This document shows, one piece after another, positions 1 to 7,286 of a DNA stretch of 42,291 bases. The DNA is taken from assembly GCF_004116385.1 (NCBI RefSeq), contig NZ_PEIB01000038.1, forward strand, positions 1 through 42,291. Reading direction: 5' to 3'. The stretch comes from Veronia nyctiphanis (GTDB lineage: Bacteria; Pseudomonadota; Gammaproteobacteria; Enterobacterales; Vibrionaceae). A program made the translations under genes and the position numbers. The first letter of the stretch is position 1. Each line of letters opens with the position of its first letter. The notes beneath the pieces are model-generated. The model saw nothing but the letters and a program-made list of their open reading frames with translations, was not told the DNA's origin and made no database searches.

Positions 1-1
1 C

Positions 2-55
2 TGCATTGACACAACGCACTGCATTGACACAACGCACTGCATTGACACAACGTAC
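2..55 (+). repeat. 18-bp tandem repeat, three copies visible
   Basis: Three head-to-tail copies of an 18-bp unit start at 2, 20 and 38. The first two are identical; the third differs only near its end (CGTAC for CGCAC). The unit length is a multiple of three, so copy-number change keeps the frame, as in multi-core precursor peptides. More copies may lie left of the window. Confidence 0.9.
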
Positions 56-70
56 ATAATTAACAATTAG
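2..70 (+). CDS. C-terminal end of a putative repeat-containing RiPP precursor peptide (partial)
   Basis: An open frame enters from the left edge and stops at TAG 68-70. It reads three tandem copies of a six-residue unit, CIDTTH, CIDTTH, CIDTTY, then IINN and stop. No start is visible. It lies directly upstream of a co-directional operon encoding a MccB/ThiF-like enzyme, an M16 peptidase, two Fe(II)/2OG oxygenases and an exporter, and a hairpin separates it from them. That is the usual position of a RiPP precursor. MccB family enzymes act on the C-terminal Asn of their peptide, and this frame ends in Asn; that link is inference. The +3 frame is also open (ALTQRT repeats, stop at 57-59), so the frame choice is not proven. 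Upstream sequence with a start codon and leader would settle it. Confidence 0.5.
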   Translation, partial: CIDTTHCIDTTHCIDTTYIINN

Positions 71-96
71 TGAGGGGCCTCAATCCCCTCACTTTT
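70..96 (+). terminator. Hairpin with T tract between precursor and maturation genes (attenuator)
   Basis: A perfect 8-bp stem, GTGAGGGG (70-77) with CCCCTCAC (85-92), closes a 7-nt loop and is followed by TTTT (93-96). It begins on the last base of the precursor stop codon and ends 4 bp before the next ATG. A partial terminator here would give more precursor than enzyme transcript, a common RiPP operon arrangement. Confidence 0.75.
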
Positions 97-100
97 CAAT

Positions 101-724
101 ATGAAAAACATCAACCTTCAAACAGACTATTTCGATTCGACCCTCAGAAATAGACAGGATAAGTTCACGCTTGAGGTAATCAAGCTTGCAGGCACTAGTC
201 TATATTCGGTCGTCGATTTTAGAACATCAGAATCCAAACATGAACTATTCATCAAAGAGTCAGTTAAATCAGTCCTTACTATTGAAGATGTTTACCACAT
301 TCTAGAGTTAAATAAATCTTTGTTAGATACATTTTTTATAGAATTTGAGGAACCAAAATCTGACAGTATTAGCATGTTTGTTCCTATCGAAATGACACCG
401 TTTTTTAATCTTTTGAGATCTGCTAAGTTCGCAATATATGCTAAAGGGCTTGGCCCATTTAACATATCTGGCTTAGTTCTGGTGCCAAATACAGATCACG
501 TCTGCTGGTCTTCGATTGAACCATTCACCATACATCTGGTGATTGAACAAAGTGCAAAAAAAGTTTTAGCTATGTTCAATAATGGCGAAATAGACCTCAC
601 ATGTCCTTATCAATTTGACATTGATACTAGCTCTGGTAGCAGTTTAATAATACAGACTCCCCTTAGGATGCAGCTCATACCTTTGGTATACCTCACTCAA
701 AACGGTCAGTTATTCAGGCATTGA
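101..724 (+). CDS. Unrecognised protein, first gene after the precursor in the peptide operon
   Basis: 207 residues with no domain I recognise. It has no signal peptide or membrane segment and looks like a soluble mixed alpha/beta protein. A Val/Leu-rich stretch around residues 123-150 contains the only Trp, in the sequence CWSS. The ATG at 101 follows the attenuator hairpin by 4 bp and I see no strong Shine-Dalgarno, so translation may be weak or depend on the hairpin. Its stop overlaps the next reading frame. Its position suggests a role in peptide maturation, recognition or immunity, but nothing in the sequence shows which. Confidence 0.75.
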   Translation: MKNINLQTDYFDSTLRNRQDKFTLEVIKLAGTSLYSVVDFRTSESKHELFIKESVKSVLTIEDVYHILELNKSLLDTFFIEFEEPKSDSISMFVPIEMTPFFNLLRSAKFAIYAKGLGPFNISGLVLVPNTDHVCWSSIEPFTIHLVIEQSAKKVLAMFNNGEIDLTCPYQFDIDTSSGSSLIIQTPLRMQLIPLVYLTQNGQLFRH

Positions 725-1188
725 ACAGATGCATCCCAACAATGACTGATCGCTACTCTGGGAACTGCGTTATCTCATACAACCCATACTATCCAAATTA
801 TTTGTTTGCGAAGTCTGTATGTGAAGTATTTGGGCCGAAGGCAAAGTTAAAGCAAGTTGAGTATATGGCTCCTAGAGATGAGGTCTGTGGTGCATTTGTC
901 TATCCATCACCTGTAGTTCAAGGAGTGCCATTTGAGTTTGAAAACATTACTTACTTTGACGAAGGCACCCGAGACATAATGTGGGACTCCTATTTGAACT
1001 ATCTTAGTGATCAAGTTGAGACCTTTGAGTGGAGTGATAGTGAGTTAAATAGAACGGTATATGAATCCTTAGTACAAGGTGAATGGTTAACAACAAAAGT
1101 ATTATATCGGGAATCTTTAAAGACGGCTGTTATGAACTTATTTACAGAATTAAAAGCATTTGATTTAAGAGGTATCAAGTATGATTAG
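721..1188 (+). CDS. Unrecognised small protein of the peptide operon
   Basis: Up to 155 residues; no family recognised. The frame opens with TTG at 721, which overlaps the previous stop, or with ATG at 742, giving 148 residues. Neither has a clear ribosome binding site, so the start is uncertain. The protein is acidic and rich in Tyr and Trp (for example NPYYPNY near residue 21), with no membrane segment. Its stop overlaps the ATG of the MFS gene (ATGATTAG), so the two are probably translationally coupled. A partner subunit of an enzyme, or a self-protection protein, would both fit; the sequence does not decide. Confidence 0.7.
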   Translation: MNRCIPTMTDRYSGNCVISYNPYYPNYLFAKSVCEVFGPKAKLKQVEYMAPRDEVCGAFVYPSPVVQGVPFEFENITYFDEGTRDIMWDSYLNYLSDQVETFEWSDSELNRTVYESLVQGEWLTTKVLYRESLKTAVMNLFTELKAFDLRGIKYD

Positions 1189-2362
1189 ACTCCCTTTATT
1201 ATATATCTATAACGCCTTATCTAGCGCGCTATTTTACAGGGGGATATTCATTATCTATCTGTTAGATAACGGTTTAGATATGACACAAGTAGGAGTTTTA
1301 CAATCACTCTTATTTTGGACTATGGTTGTGGTTGAGGTGCCATCTGGATATTTTGCGGACCGATACGGTCGGAAAAAGTCTCTGATGGCGTCTTCTATAT
1401 TGCTGATTTTATCAGCGGTAGGAATGCTTTTTTCTGATCAATTTTATTTTTTTGCACTAGTGTTTATTTTGGAAGCATTAGCACTTTCATTTAACTCTGG
1501 TGCTGGAGAAGCACTGCTGTTTAGTTTTTTAAAGGAAAATGGACAGGAAGATGAATATTTAAAACATCGTAGCAGAATTTCTGCAATATCATCAGTAGCT
1601 ATGGGATTAGCTATCGGGCTTGGTGGATGGCTTCAAAAAATAAATTTCGAATTGGTTTATATAGCAACGATAATCTGCGTTTCAATCTCCTTTTTTGCTA
1701 TTTGGGCATTCCAATATGAATCGGGTGGCGTCATTGAAGAGAGAGAGAAACAAGAGTCCATTTCAATTATTAAGGTTTTGTCAAATGGAGGTTTAACACT
1801 AAATATCTTTATGCTAATGATAGGGCTAATCATAGTAGAAGCATCTATGACAATGATCTTCATTTATGGTCAGTTTGTTCTTCCAACTAAGGGAATATCT
1901 ACAGAATATATAGCTCTAACTTACTCTATTCTGCAGTTCTTAGCAGCGGGTGTATATCTATCTAGTAACTTCCTAACTAATAGATTTGGATTCCGTCCAG
2001 TCGTTATCACTAGCTTACTACTTACGAGTATTATCTATGTTTGCTTTATCGAAAGTACGGGTTTACTCGCTGTCACTCTCTTCCTGATGCTGATAATGGT
2101 TCCTGAGATCATTTGCCTTCCTTTAGAAGACTATTTTCAGAAATTTCTTCCCGAAGAAAAAAGGGCAACATTACTCTCCTTTAAGTCCATGCTCACTAGC
2201 CTGATCACTACCCTAAACTATCTGGTATTTGGTTGGATGTTCACAATGTATTCAGTTGATACAACGTTGTATACAGCTTTCACATACCTTTTTATCGCCA
2301 TACTATTTGTGCTTGTAGTTATTTACATCGAGAAGAGGTCAACCACTTATGTTCATGTTTAA
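1181..2362 (+). CDS. MFS transporter, probable exporter of the modified peptide
   Basis: 393 residues with the hydrophobic segment pattern of a major facilitator. The signature loop between helices 2 and 3 is clear (GYFADRYGRKK, about residues 56-66), and further helices run to the C terminus near residue 385. It overlaps the preceding stop and the following enzyme start. The microcin C pathway pairs a MccB adenylating enzyme with an MFS exporter, MccC; the same pairing here supports export and self-immunity as the role. The family is seen directly; the substrate is inferred. Upstream and downstream overlaps imply one polycistronic mRNA. Confidence 0.85.
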   Translation: MIRLPLLYIYNALSSALFYRGIFIIYLLDNGLDMTQVGVLQSLLFWTMVVVEVPSGYFADRYGRKKSLMASSILLILSAVGMLFSDQFYFFALVFILEALALSFNSGAGEALLFSFLKENGQEDEYLKHRSRISAISSVAMGLAIGLGGWLQKINFELVYIATIICVSISFFAIWAFQYESGGVIEEREKQESISIIKVLSNGGLTLNIFMLMIGLIIVEASMTMIFIYGQFVLPTKGISTEYIALTYSILQFLAAGVYLSSNFLTNRFGFRPVVITSLLLTSIIYVCFIESTGLLAVTLFLMLIMVPEIICLPLEDYFQKFLPEEKRATLLSFKSMLTSLITTLNYLVFGWMFTMYSVDTTLYTAFTYLFIAILFVLVVIYIEKRSTTYVHV

Positions 2363-3256
2363 TCTAGGATGCCTATATTCACACCATAATGGGGTCACAT
2401 CAATCACTTTAGATGACTTAACAGTTTCTTTTGACGACGCATGTCGTGAGTTACTTAGCCTAGTCGGTACAAGGCTGCCCATAAATAGCAACATATTATC
2501 TCAAGAACAAACTAGCGAGTTGCGCGAACTAAATTTTCTAGTCCCACACAAACCTGCTCGATTTACTCAAACAAGGTATCAAAAACTTAGTGATTACATT
2601 GATTCGAAGTTCAACAAAAATTCATTAGATAACATTCAAAAAGCAAAAATTCTCTTAGTGGGGTGCGGTGGAGTTGGCGCAGAAGTAGCGCTTCATCTGG
2701 CTGCTGCGGGTGTGAGTGAGCTTGTTTTGGTTGATTACGACACTGTAGATTTGCATAACCTCAACAGGCAGTACTTATATAGAGAGCACATGTTGGTAAG
2801 CCAAAAGTGCAACAACTCGCTCTTCAGTTGAAGGATTTCAACCCGTCTACGATTATCTCTCAGAAAACGATGAAGATTGAATCTGACTTTCCGTTTGTGA
2901 ATGAGCCTGATATCCCAGAAGTTGACCTGATCGTTTGTGCAGCCGACTCTCCACCACTAGCTATAGCGCGATATCTGTTAACGGAAAGCTTACACAGCGA
3001 TACTCCTATCGTTTTTGGAGGTGTTGGTCTAAATCAGGGTAACTGTGGTCCACTATTAATCTCAGAAGACAGCAAACTGGAACAATTAGCAAACACGCAA
3101 CAGTTGTTAGATACCTTAGGCGAAATAGGTAGCGTATTTTCAGCATCTTATGGCCCTACGAATTCTATTGTTTCAGGTTATATATCTGACTTGATTATCC
3201 AGTTTATAGCCGGAGAGATTAGTGAAGACCAAGCTTTAAGAAGAATCCAATTCTAA
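2349..3256 (+). CDS. MccB/ThiF-like adenylating enzyme with N-terminal recognition domain (frameshifted in this sequence)
   Basis: About 302 residues once one missing base is restored near 2789. Roughly 95 N-terminal residues form a small domain in the position of the peptide-clamp/RRE domain of MccB. An E1-like Rossmann core follows, with the nucleotide motif LLVGCGGVGAE and VLVDYDTVDLHNLNRQYLY. Frame 1 runs on to a stop at 2831, and a second frame resumes as VGKPKVQQLALQL, the typical E1 'DVGKPK' segment. I see no CxxC zinc pair in the C-terminal half. The family activates a peptide carboxylate with ATP; MccB does this on a C-terminal Asn to make a P-N bond, and others make amide or thioester products. 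The break looks like a one-base deletion, but a real mutation is not excluded. Confidence 0.8.
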
Positions 3257-5226
3257 TGGAAAAGTTTCATCTAGAAAATGATGGTGGGAGTCATGGATTC
3301 ATTTTTGAATACCGAAATGCTATTGGGTTAAGTGGATTACCTCATATTCATGAGCATCTATTTATTGGGCATTCTAAAAATAAAAATTCGAGGACTTATC
3401 TTGATGTGCCGAAAGAGAATAGATGCACATATTTTAATGCAATAACTGGCCCAAGGTGCACTTCATTCAGCTTTTCCTCTGATAGTATTGAGAGTGCGGA
3501 GAATGCATACAGACACTTGTTAGAAAGCACTGAGACTATAAAAATTGATCAAGAGTTCATCCATGCTGAGGTCATAGGACTAGGTAAAAATTTGGATGTG
3601 CAAGGTGTAATATTCAATGAACTTATAGATACCCTCTCAGACCCAAAGCAAAGACCTCGTAGTATATTTATTGATAAGCTGTTTAGCGGACGCATAACAG
3701 AGCCAAGTGGCGACCTGGTTACGTTATCAAGAATGTCAATCTTTGATGTCGGCTGCAGTTTTGAATCAGCATTTGGTGGCACACCCGATAGATTCCTAAC
3801 GTTTGGAAACTTCTCGGTTGACGGCTCCACGCCCCAAAGGGTTGGATCAGAGGAAACAGATTTCGATTATTCCAATCACTATGCCGCAGCTCATGTGGAA
3901 TCGTGGGCTGGTGAGAATGCCCTTCACTTTAGCGCCTATAAAGTCGTGTACAACTCGCTTGACGAAGTTACATCTCTGATTCTAGAAAACGTTATAAGCA
4001 ACGCATTACATGACGCAGTCCCCAACTGCGAGATCGAAGTTGTTAGTGAAACTGCAGGAAAACTGACTTTAATAGTCAACAGTTATTTCGACAACTATAC
4101 CCATAGACTAGTACAAACCTTGATGACCTCCATTGAAAGGTACTTTATGTCAATGCGGTTGCATTTTCTAAATATCTCTGATCTAGAGTACATGTTGCAA
4201 AAAACAGTTAGTTGCTCTAGTTATTATTACCAGATCGACACACTTAGAAAACTTGCCTCACCAACTAAGTACACAGTATGGGAGCATCTAATTCGCTTTT
4301 TAGACTCTTATCACATTGAGTACACGGGATGTTCCCACACCTTTAAACCTGGTCTAACTCAAAGCGATGTCGCAAAAGCACTGTTCGAAAACATCGAGAA
4401 CCTGGGTTGTGATGAATCAATATCTATGGTGTCAACATCGCTGCCAAAACTACCCACGCATAAAAATGCAACCTTGTCGATGCCCTCCAGATTCGATCAA
4501 GCAGGAGTGGTTTCTAATGAAGTAGCCCTAAACGTGCACATCGAAGTTCAAGAAGATGTAGGGGAGCTTATGAGTTATGCATACGAACCTAATTCTTGGT
4601 GTAGTGGAGTTATGCTTCTATGCCAAAACACAAATTTATTCTTAGGATTAAAGAGCTCAAACACCTCCGATTTGGAGCGAAGAATAAACGTAATTGACCT
4701 TGTTAACACTCACCATATGATTGAAGGGGATACCTTTATTCGACGCAATCCTGACTTTAAAGGTTATCCAATAGTAAGCGACGAAACCGATACTACATAT
4801 GGCAGGCTTTGTGGAAACGTTGACAAATATAAGTTGGGCTTATTATTACGAATTCTAGTTGTCAATTATCAGTATGATATTCGGCTAAGCGGAAAGGGTT
4901 ACAATTTTGATATATGGTTCGATTTTTTTACAGATCGAATAGTTATTCAGTCTGAGAATTTGGACGCTTTGTTGAGTTTCGTTAGAACGCAAGAGCTCTT
5001 TCCCTTGAGGTTTAAACTTTGTGACTACTGTACATCAGCAATAAATAATTTCGACCACCATTATCTGAACTTTGGTAGAGACTTCAGGAGTGCACTGTTA
5101 CAAATAAGCGGTATCACAGAATCAGGCGTTCGCAAAGCGTTTAAAAAAATTACGGAAGAGGAACTCGTTTGTATTTATACAGAAGTTAAAATTGGATTGC
5201 TAAAGGCGCTAGATAAGTATGATTGA
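3256..5226 (+). CDS. M16-family zinc metallopeptidase
   Basis: 656 residues. The inverted zinc motif HxxEH is at 30-34 (HIHEH), and the downstream glutamate lies in GVIFNEL (E122), matching the GVVxNE segment of the Cym1/PreP branch. The N-terminal domain therefore appears catalytically complete. The length is shorter than the roughly 970 residues of single-chain M16C enzymes and longer than one-domain bacterial M16B. The rest shows weak similarity by eye, probably with inactive M16 repeats. Its ATG overlaps the preceding TAA (TAATG), and its end overlaps the next gene by 8 bp. In RiPP pathways M16 enzymes (PqqF, AlbE/AlbF) process the precursor; cutting leader from core, or cutting between the six-residue repeats, is the likely role here. 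Confidence 0.82.
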   Translation: MEKFHLENDGGSHGFIFEYRNAIGLSGLPHIHEHLFIGHSKNKNSRTYLDVPKENRCTYFNAITGPRCTSFSFSSDSIESAENAYRHLLESTETIKIDQEFIHAEVIGLGKNLDVQGVIFNELIDTLSDPKQRPRSIFIDKLFSGRITEPSGDLVTLSRMSIFDVGCSFESAFGGTPDRFLTFGNFSVDGSTPQRVGSEETDFDYSNHYAAAHVESWAGENALHFSAYKVVYNSLDEVTSLILENVISNALHDAVPNCEIEVVSETAGKLTLIVNSYFDNYTHRLVQTLMTSIERYFMSMRLHFLNISDLEYMLQKTVSCSSYYYQIDTLRKLASPTKYTVWEHLIRFLDSYHIEYTGCSHTFKPGLTQSDVAKALFENIENLGCDESISMVSTSLPKLPTHKNATLSMPSRFDQAGVVSNEVALNVHIEVQEDVGELMSYAYEPNSWCSGVMLLCQNTNLFLGLKSSNTSDLERRINVIDLVNTHHMIEGDTFIRRNPDFKGYPIVSDETDTTYGRLCGNVDKYKLGLLLRILVVNYQYDIRLSGKGYNFDIWFDFFTDRIVIQSENLDALLSFVRTQELFPLRFKLCDYCTSAINNFDHHYLNFGRDFRSALLQISGITESGVRKAFKKITEEELVCIYTEVKIGLLKALDKYD

Positions 5227-5941
5227 ATATAACGTATCAGACTTCGATCCTGACAACGTAAATTTGGACATTCCCTTTATTGTCAGATCTTATGGGGCTC
5301 ATTGGTTAATAAGAGATATTCTCACCTTTGAAAATCTACAAAGTGTATTCAAAAATGTGGTAGTGCCTCAAACTGATATGGTGGATAAGACCGTTTTTTG
5401 GGCCAATATAAGAGAGTTTTTTGAGCGAAATAGAGCCGATAAAAATACGTACATACAGAACTGGCAGTTCTTACTCGATTTACCTGAACTAGCGGATACA
5501 TTTGTTGTACCCAAACAATTTAGGTGTTTTCTAGATGAATTTTCTCTCAATGAACATATCGCTTTAGAAGGCTCCTTGCTATTAAGCTGGGCATTTATAG
5601 GACTGAAAGGTAGCCACACAACACTTCACCAAGATGTGGCAGACACATCCGCATGGAATGTCTCTCTTTATGGAAGAAAATCATGGAGTTTCTTTTGTCC
5701 AGAATTCAACCCAGAATCAGATAGAGACAAACCAACTATTTGTATACAAAACCCGGGCGACCTTATATATACACCGGCGAACTGGTGGCACAGCGTGGAA
5801 AATCTTGAGGCTACCATAAGCATCACACAAAACTTCATTAGGCCGGAGAAACTATCGAGCTTCGGTAATTTTGTCAAAGCTAACTTTGATGAAGATATTT
5901 CCTCATTCATCAAAGACCGAGAACCAAAGGTATTCACATGA
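5219..5941 (+). CDS. Cupin_8/JmjC-like Fe(II)/2-oxoglutarate oxygenase
   Basis: 240 residues. The iron-binding HxD motif is H137-Q-D139 (TTLHQDVAD), and the distal histidine is H191 in TPANWWHSVEN, followed by a conserved ITQNF strand. This is the layout of FIH/cupin_8 hydroxylases, which add oxygen to side chains of peptides or proteins (Asn, Asp and His are typical FIH targets). All three metal ligands are present, so it should be active. It overlaps the M16 gene (ATGATTG) and its last codons overlap the next oxygenase (ATGA). The putative precursor repeat contains Ile, Asp, Thr and His, all plausible hydroxylation targets; this is inference. Confidence 0.85.
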   Translation: MIEYNVSDFDPDNVNLDIPFIVRSYGAHWLIRDILTFENLQSVFKNVVVPQTDMVDKTVFWANIREFFERNRADKNTYIQNWQFLLDLPELADTFVVPKQFRCFLDEFSLNEHIALEGSLLLSWAFIGLKGSHTTLHQDVADTSAWNVSLYGRKSWSFFCPEFNPESDRDKPTICIQNPGDLIYTPANWWHSVENLEATISITQNFIRPEKLSSFGNFVKANFDEDISSFIKDREPKVFT

Positions 5942-6494
5942 AAGTAAAAGAGCTGCTTGTCGAAGATTATACTGTATTTGTGGTTGACGGCTTAATGGAT
6001 GAGATATCCATAGAGAATTTTTATACGAATATATCAAGTCAGGCATTTTTCCGACAAGAACGAGATTCTGACCAAGATGAATATCCGATATTTAGTTTCG
6101 ATTTTGAACCGGAAGAAATTAGTTCATGTGACAATGTTGGTATCATAGCTACTGAGCTAGTGCACTCTTATTTTAAAGCGGACTTTTATCTTCAAAGAGC
6201 TACGTGAACCTATGTCACTATGGCGACATGGAGTATCCACACAGGGATTGTGAATTGGGAGAAGGGGCAGTAACAGTATTATACTACCCCATGATGTCAT
6301 GGAATAAAGAGTGGGGAGGGGAAACGATCTTCTACGAATATGGCGAGTCGAAATATGCAATCTCGCCCAAGCCTGGGAGATTCGTTATCTTTTGTGGTGA
6401 ACTTGAACACTTAGGAACACTGCCAACACGTATCTGCTCTCAAAGCCGATACACTGTCGCACTCAAGTTTAAAATTAAAAGCCAGTGCAAATAG
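5938..6494 (+). CDS. Prolyl-4-hydroxylase-type Fe(II)/2-oxoglutarate oxygenase (frameshifted in this sequence)
   Basis: About 185 residues after restoring one base near 6195. The N-terminal part (5938-6207) stops at TGA just before the core. The adjacent frame continues with YGDMEYPHRD (HxD ligand), a YP..W..EWGGET strand, PGRFVIFCGELEH (distal His) and SRYTVALKF, where Arg binds 2-oxoglutarate. This is the double-stranded beta-helix of the P4H-like family. The joined reading, ...FYLQ then KSYVNLCHYGD, gives a continuous family-like sequence, so a one-base deletion is the simplest explanation. The alternative is a truncated first peptide plus a separate GTG-started protein. It is the second oxygenase of the operon and of a different subfamily from its neighbour, implying two distinct oxidations. 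Confidence 0.8.
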
Positions 6495-6793
6495 TTTTAT
6501 TTAGGCAAATTCGTGCTGTCTCCGAACGGGATTTTGTTGGACAAAATTGATAAAGAGGTAAAGACAGTTTATGGCATCACGCTAAACCATTTTGGGGCGA
6601 TTTTTAGTTGCCAGTTTGGATGAATTTATCTAATACTTCTCGTTAGTGTAGAAGGTTAAAGTGTGCAAATAATCTAACGCGATTTGGGGCAGAACCGTTC
6701 CAGCATGAACCGCTTCACGCGAGCTTCGGCAAATTTTTACTCAAAGCTAATTTGGTATGGCATTGGCCAGATGTTCGAAGTGCTGTAAAACAT
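6495..6793. other. Intergenic region between the peptide operon and the CRISPR array; no gene seen
   Basis: About 300 bp between the convergent peptide operon and CRISPR transcript. I find no reading frame with family features and no clear terminator for the + strand operon. A short imperfect inverted repeat (ATTTTGTTGGACAAAAT, 6531-6547) is the only local structure. A TGT at 6517 was considered as a transposon end and not accepted. Confidence 0.6.
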
Positions 6794-6834
6794 AAAAAAC
6801 AACAAAACCACCATTTTCGGTGGTTTTGTTGTTT
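6794..6834 (-). terminator. Strong terminator ending the CRISPR transcript
   Basis: A perfect 16-bp stem (6797-6812 with 6819-6834) closes a 6-nt loop. Read on the minus strand it is followed by a T run ending near 6794. Its proximal arm overlaps the last 6 bp (6829-6834) of the final array repeat, so the transcript ends directly after the homing guide. Confidence 0.9.
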
Positions 6835-7157
6835 CTCTGCCTTTTCGGCGGTTCCGTTAATTTGACGGCTTATTTCACGGCGGACCTTATTCCTAGCTGC
6901 CTTTTCGGCGGTTCTCTGATACTAATGCTGAATTAACATTCCTCAAGAGTTTACAAGCTGCCTATACGGCGGTTCACATGACTCTGCATAACATCTCATT
7001 GTCAATATTATTCCTAGCTGCCTATACGGCGGTTCACGTGCCATCTCTTTTGCTTCTAGAGTGTGAGCTATTCCTAGCTGCCTATACGGCGGTTCACATT
7101 GTCCTGACCCTAATTATCCAAACCTTCAAATTCCTAGCTGCCTATACGGCGGTTCAC
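6829..7157 (-). CRISPR. Type I-F3 CRISPR array, six repeats and five spacers, with atypical terminal pair
   Basis: 28-bp repeats lie at 7130-7157, 7070-7097, 7010-7037, 6950-6977, 6889-6916 and 6829-6856, transcribed on the minus strand with cas6. The first three are identical (minus-strand start GTGAACCGCCGTATAGGCAG). The fourth is altered in its last 8 bases. The fifth and sixth differ at the 5' end and have hairpin loop GAAAA instead of GTATA; the sixth also loses its 3' segment to the terminator. Spacers are 32 bp at 7098-7129, 7038-7069, 6978-7009 and 6857-6888, and 33 bp at 6917-6949. An atypical last unit carrying the transposon's own target guide is a known I-F3 feature. The first four spacers have no match elsewhere in this window that I could see. 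Confidence 0.97.
6857..6888 (-). ncRNA. Homing guide (atypical last spacer) directed to the attachment gene
   Basis: This 32-nt spacer matches 27597-27628, inside the small gene next to the tnsA end, at 27 of 32 positions. Counting from the crRNA 5' end the mismatches are 3, 6, 9, 24 and 30. The spacer is in register with the target codons, and all five changes are silent: AAG/AAA, GTC/GTT, CGC/CGT, CGT/CGC and ATT/ATC. Positions 6, 24 and 30 are among the every-sixth bases that are flipped out in I-F complexes, and position 3 would form a G-T wobble. The minus-strand flank is 5'-CA, compatible with the relaxed C-at-minus-2 preference known for I-F3. Spacer and match are seen directly; the guide's role follows from known I-F3 systems. 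Confidence 0.95.
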
Positions 7158-7286
7158 CGTTAAAGATAGACTAAGATATCTTGTCCTCTCTGGCGTGAGG
7201 GCAATTTTTGTTAGAAAACCCTTTTTTGAGACACCTCTCTAACCTACTGATTTTAATAGGCTGGAGTTTGCCTTCAAAGAAAAGGG
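7158..7286 (-). promoter_or_regulatory. CRISPR leader / cas6-array intergenic segment
   Basis: 129 bp between the cas6 stop (7287) and the first repeat, on the leader side of the minus-strand array. It is AT-rich near the repeat. No ACTTAG-N5-CTAAGT operator occurs here, so the array may have its own promoter or be read through from tniQ-cas. Confidence 0.5.

Noticed and set aside
3-59. ALTQRT repeat peptide in the +3 frame as the precursor
   Set aside because: Equally open, but the CIDTTH frame ends in Asn, suits a MccB-like enzyme and has its stop on the attenuator stem. Kept as an alternative, not annotated.
5938-6207. Programmed frameshift in the P4H-like oxygenase gene
   Set aside because: No slippery heptamer with downstream structure is evident, and many unrelated genes in the window show the same one-base defect.
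6517-6600. Possible distal transposon end starting TGTCTCCGAACGGGATTTTG
   Set aside because: It has a TGT and a TTGGACA resembling the tnsA-side repeats, but the preceding five bases (CGTGC) do not match TTGGC, and no repeated 21-bp sites follow.
6978-7163. Open frame through the CRISPR array with a repeated FLAAYTAVH peptide
   Set aside because: It is the translation of CRISPR repeats and spacers; the repeats are non-coding and transcribed from the other strand.
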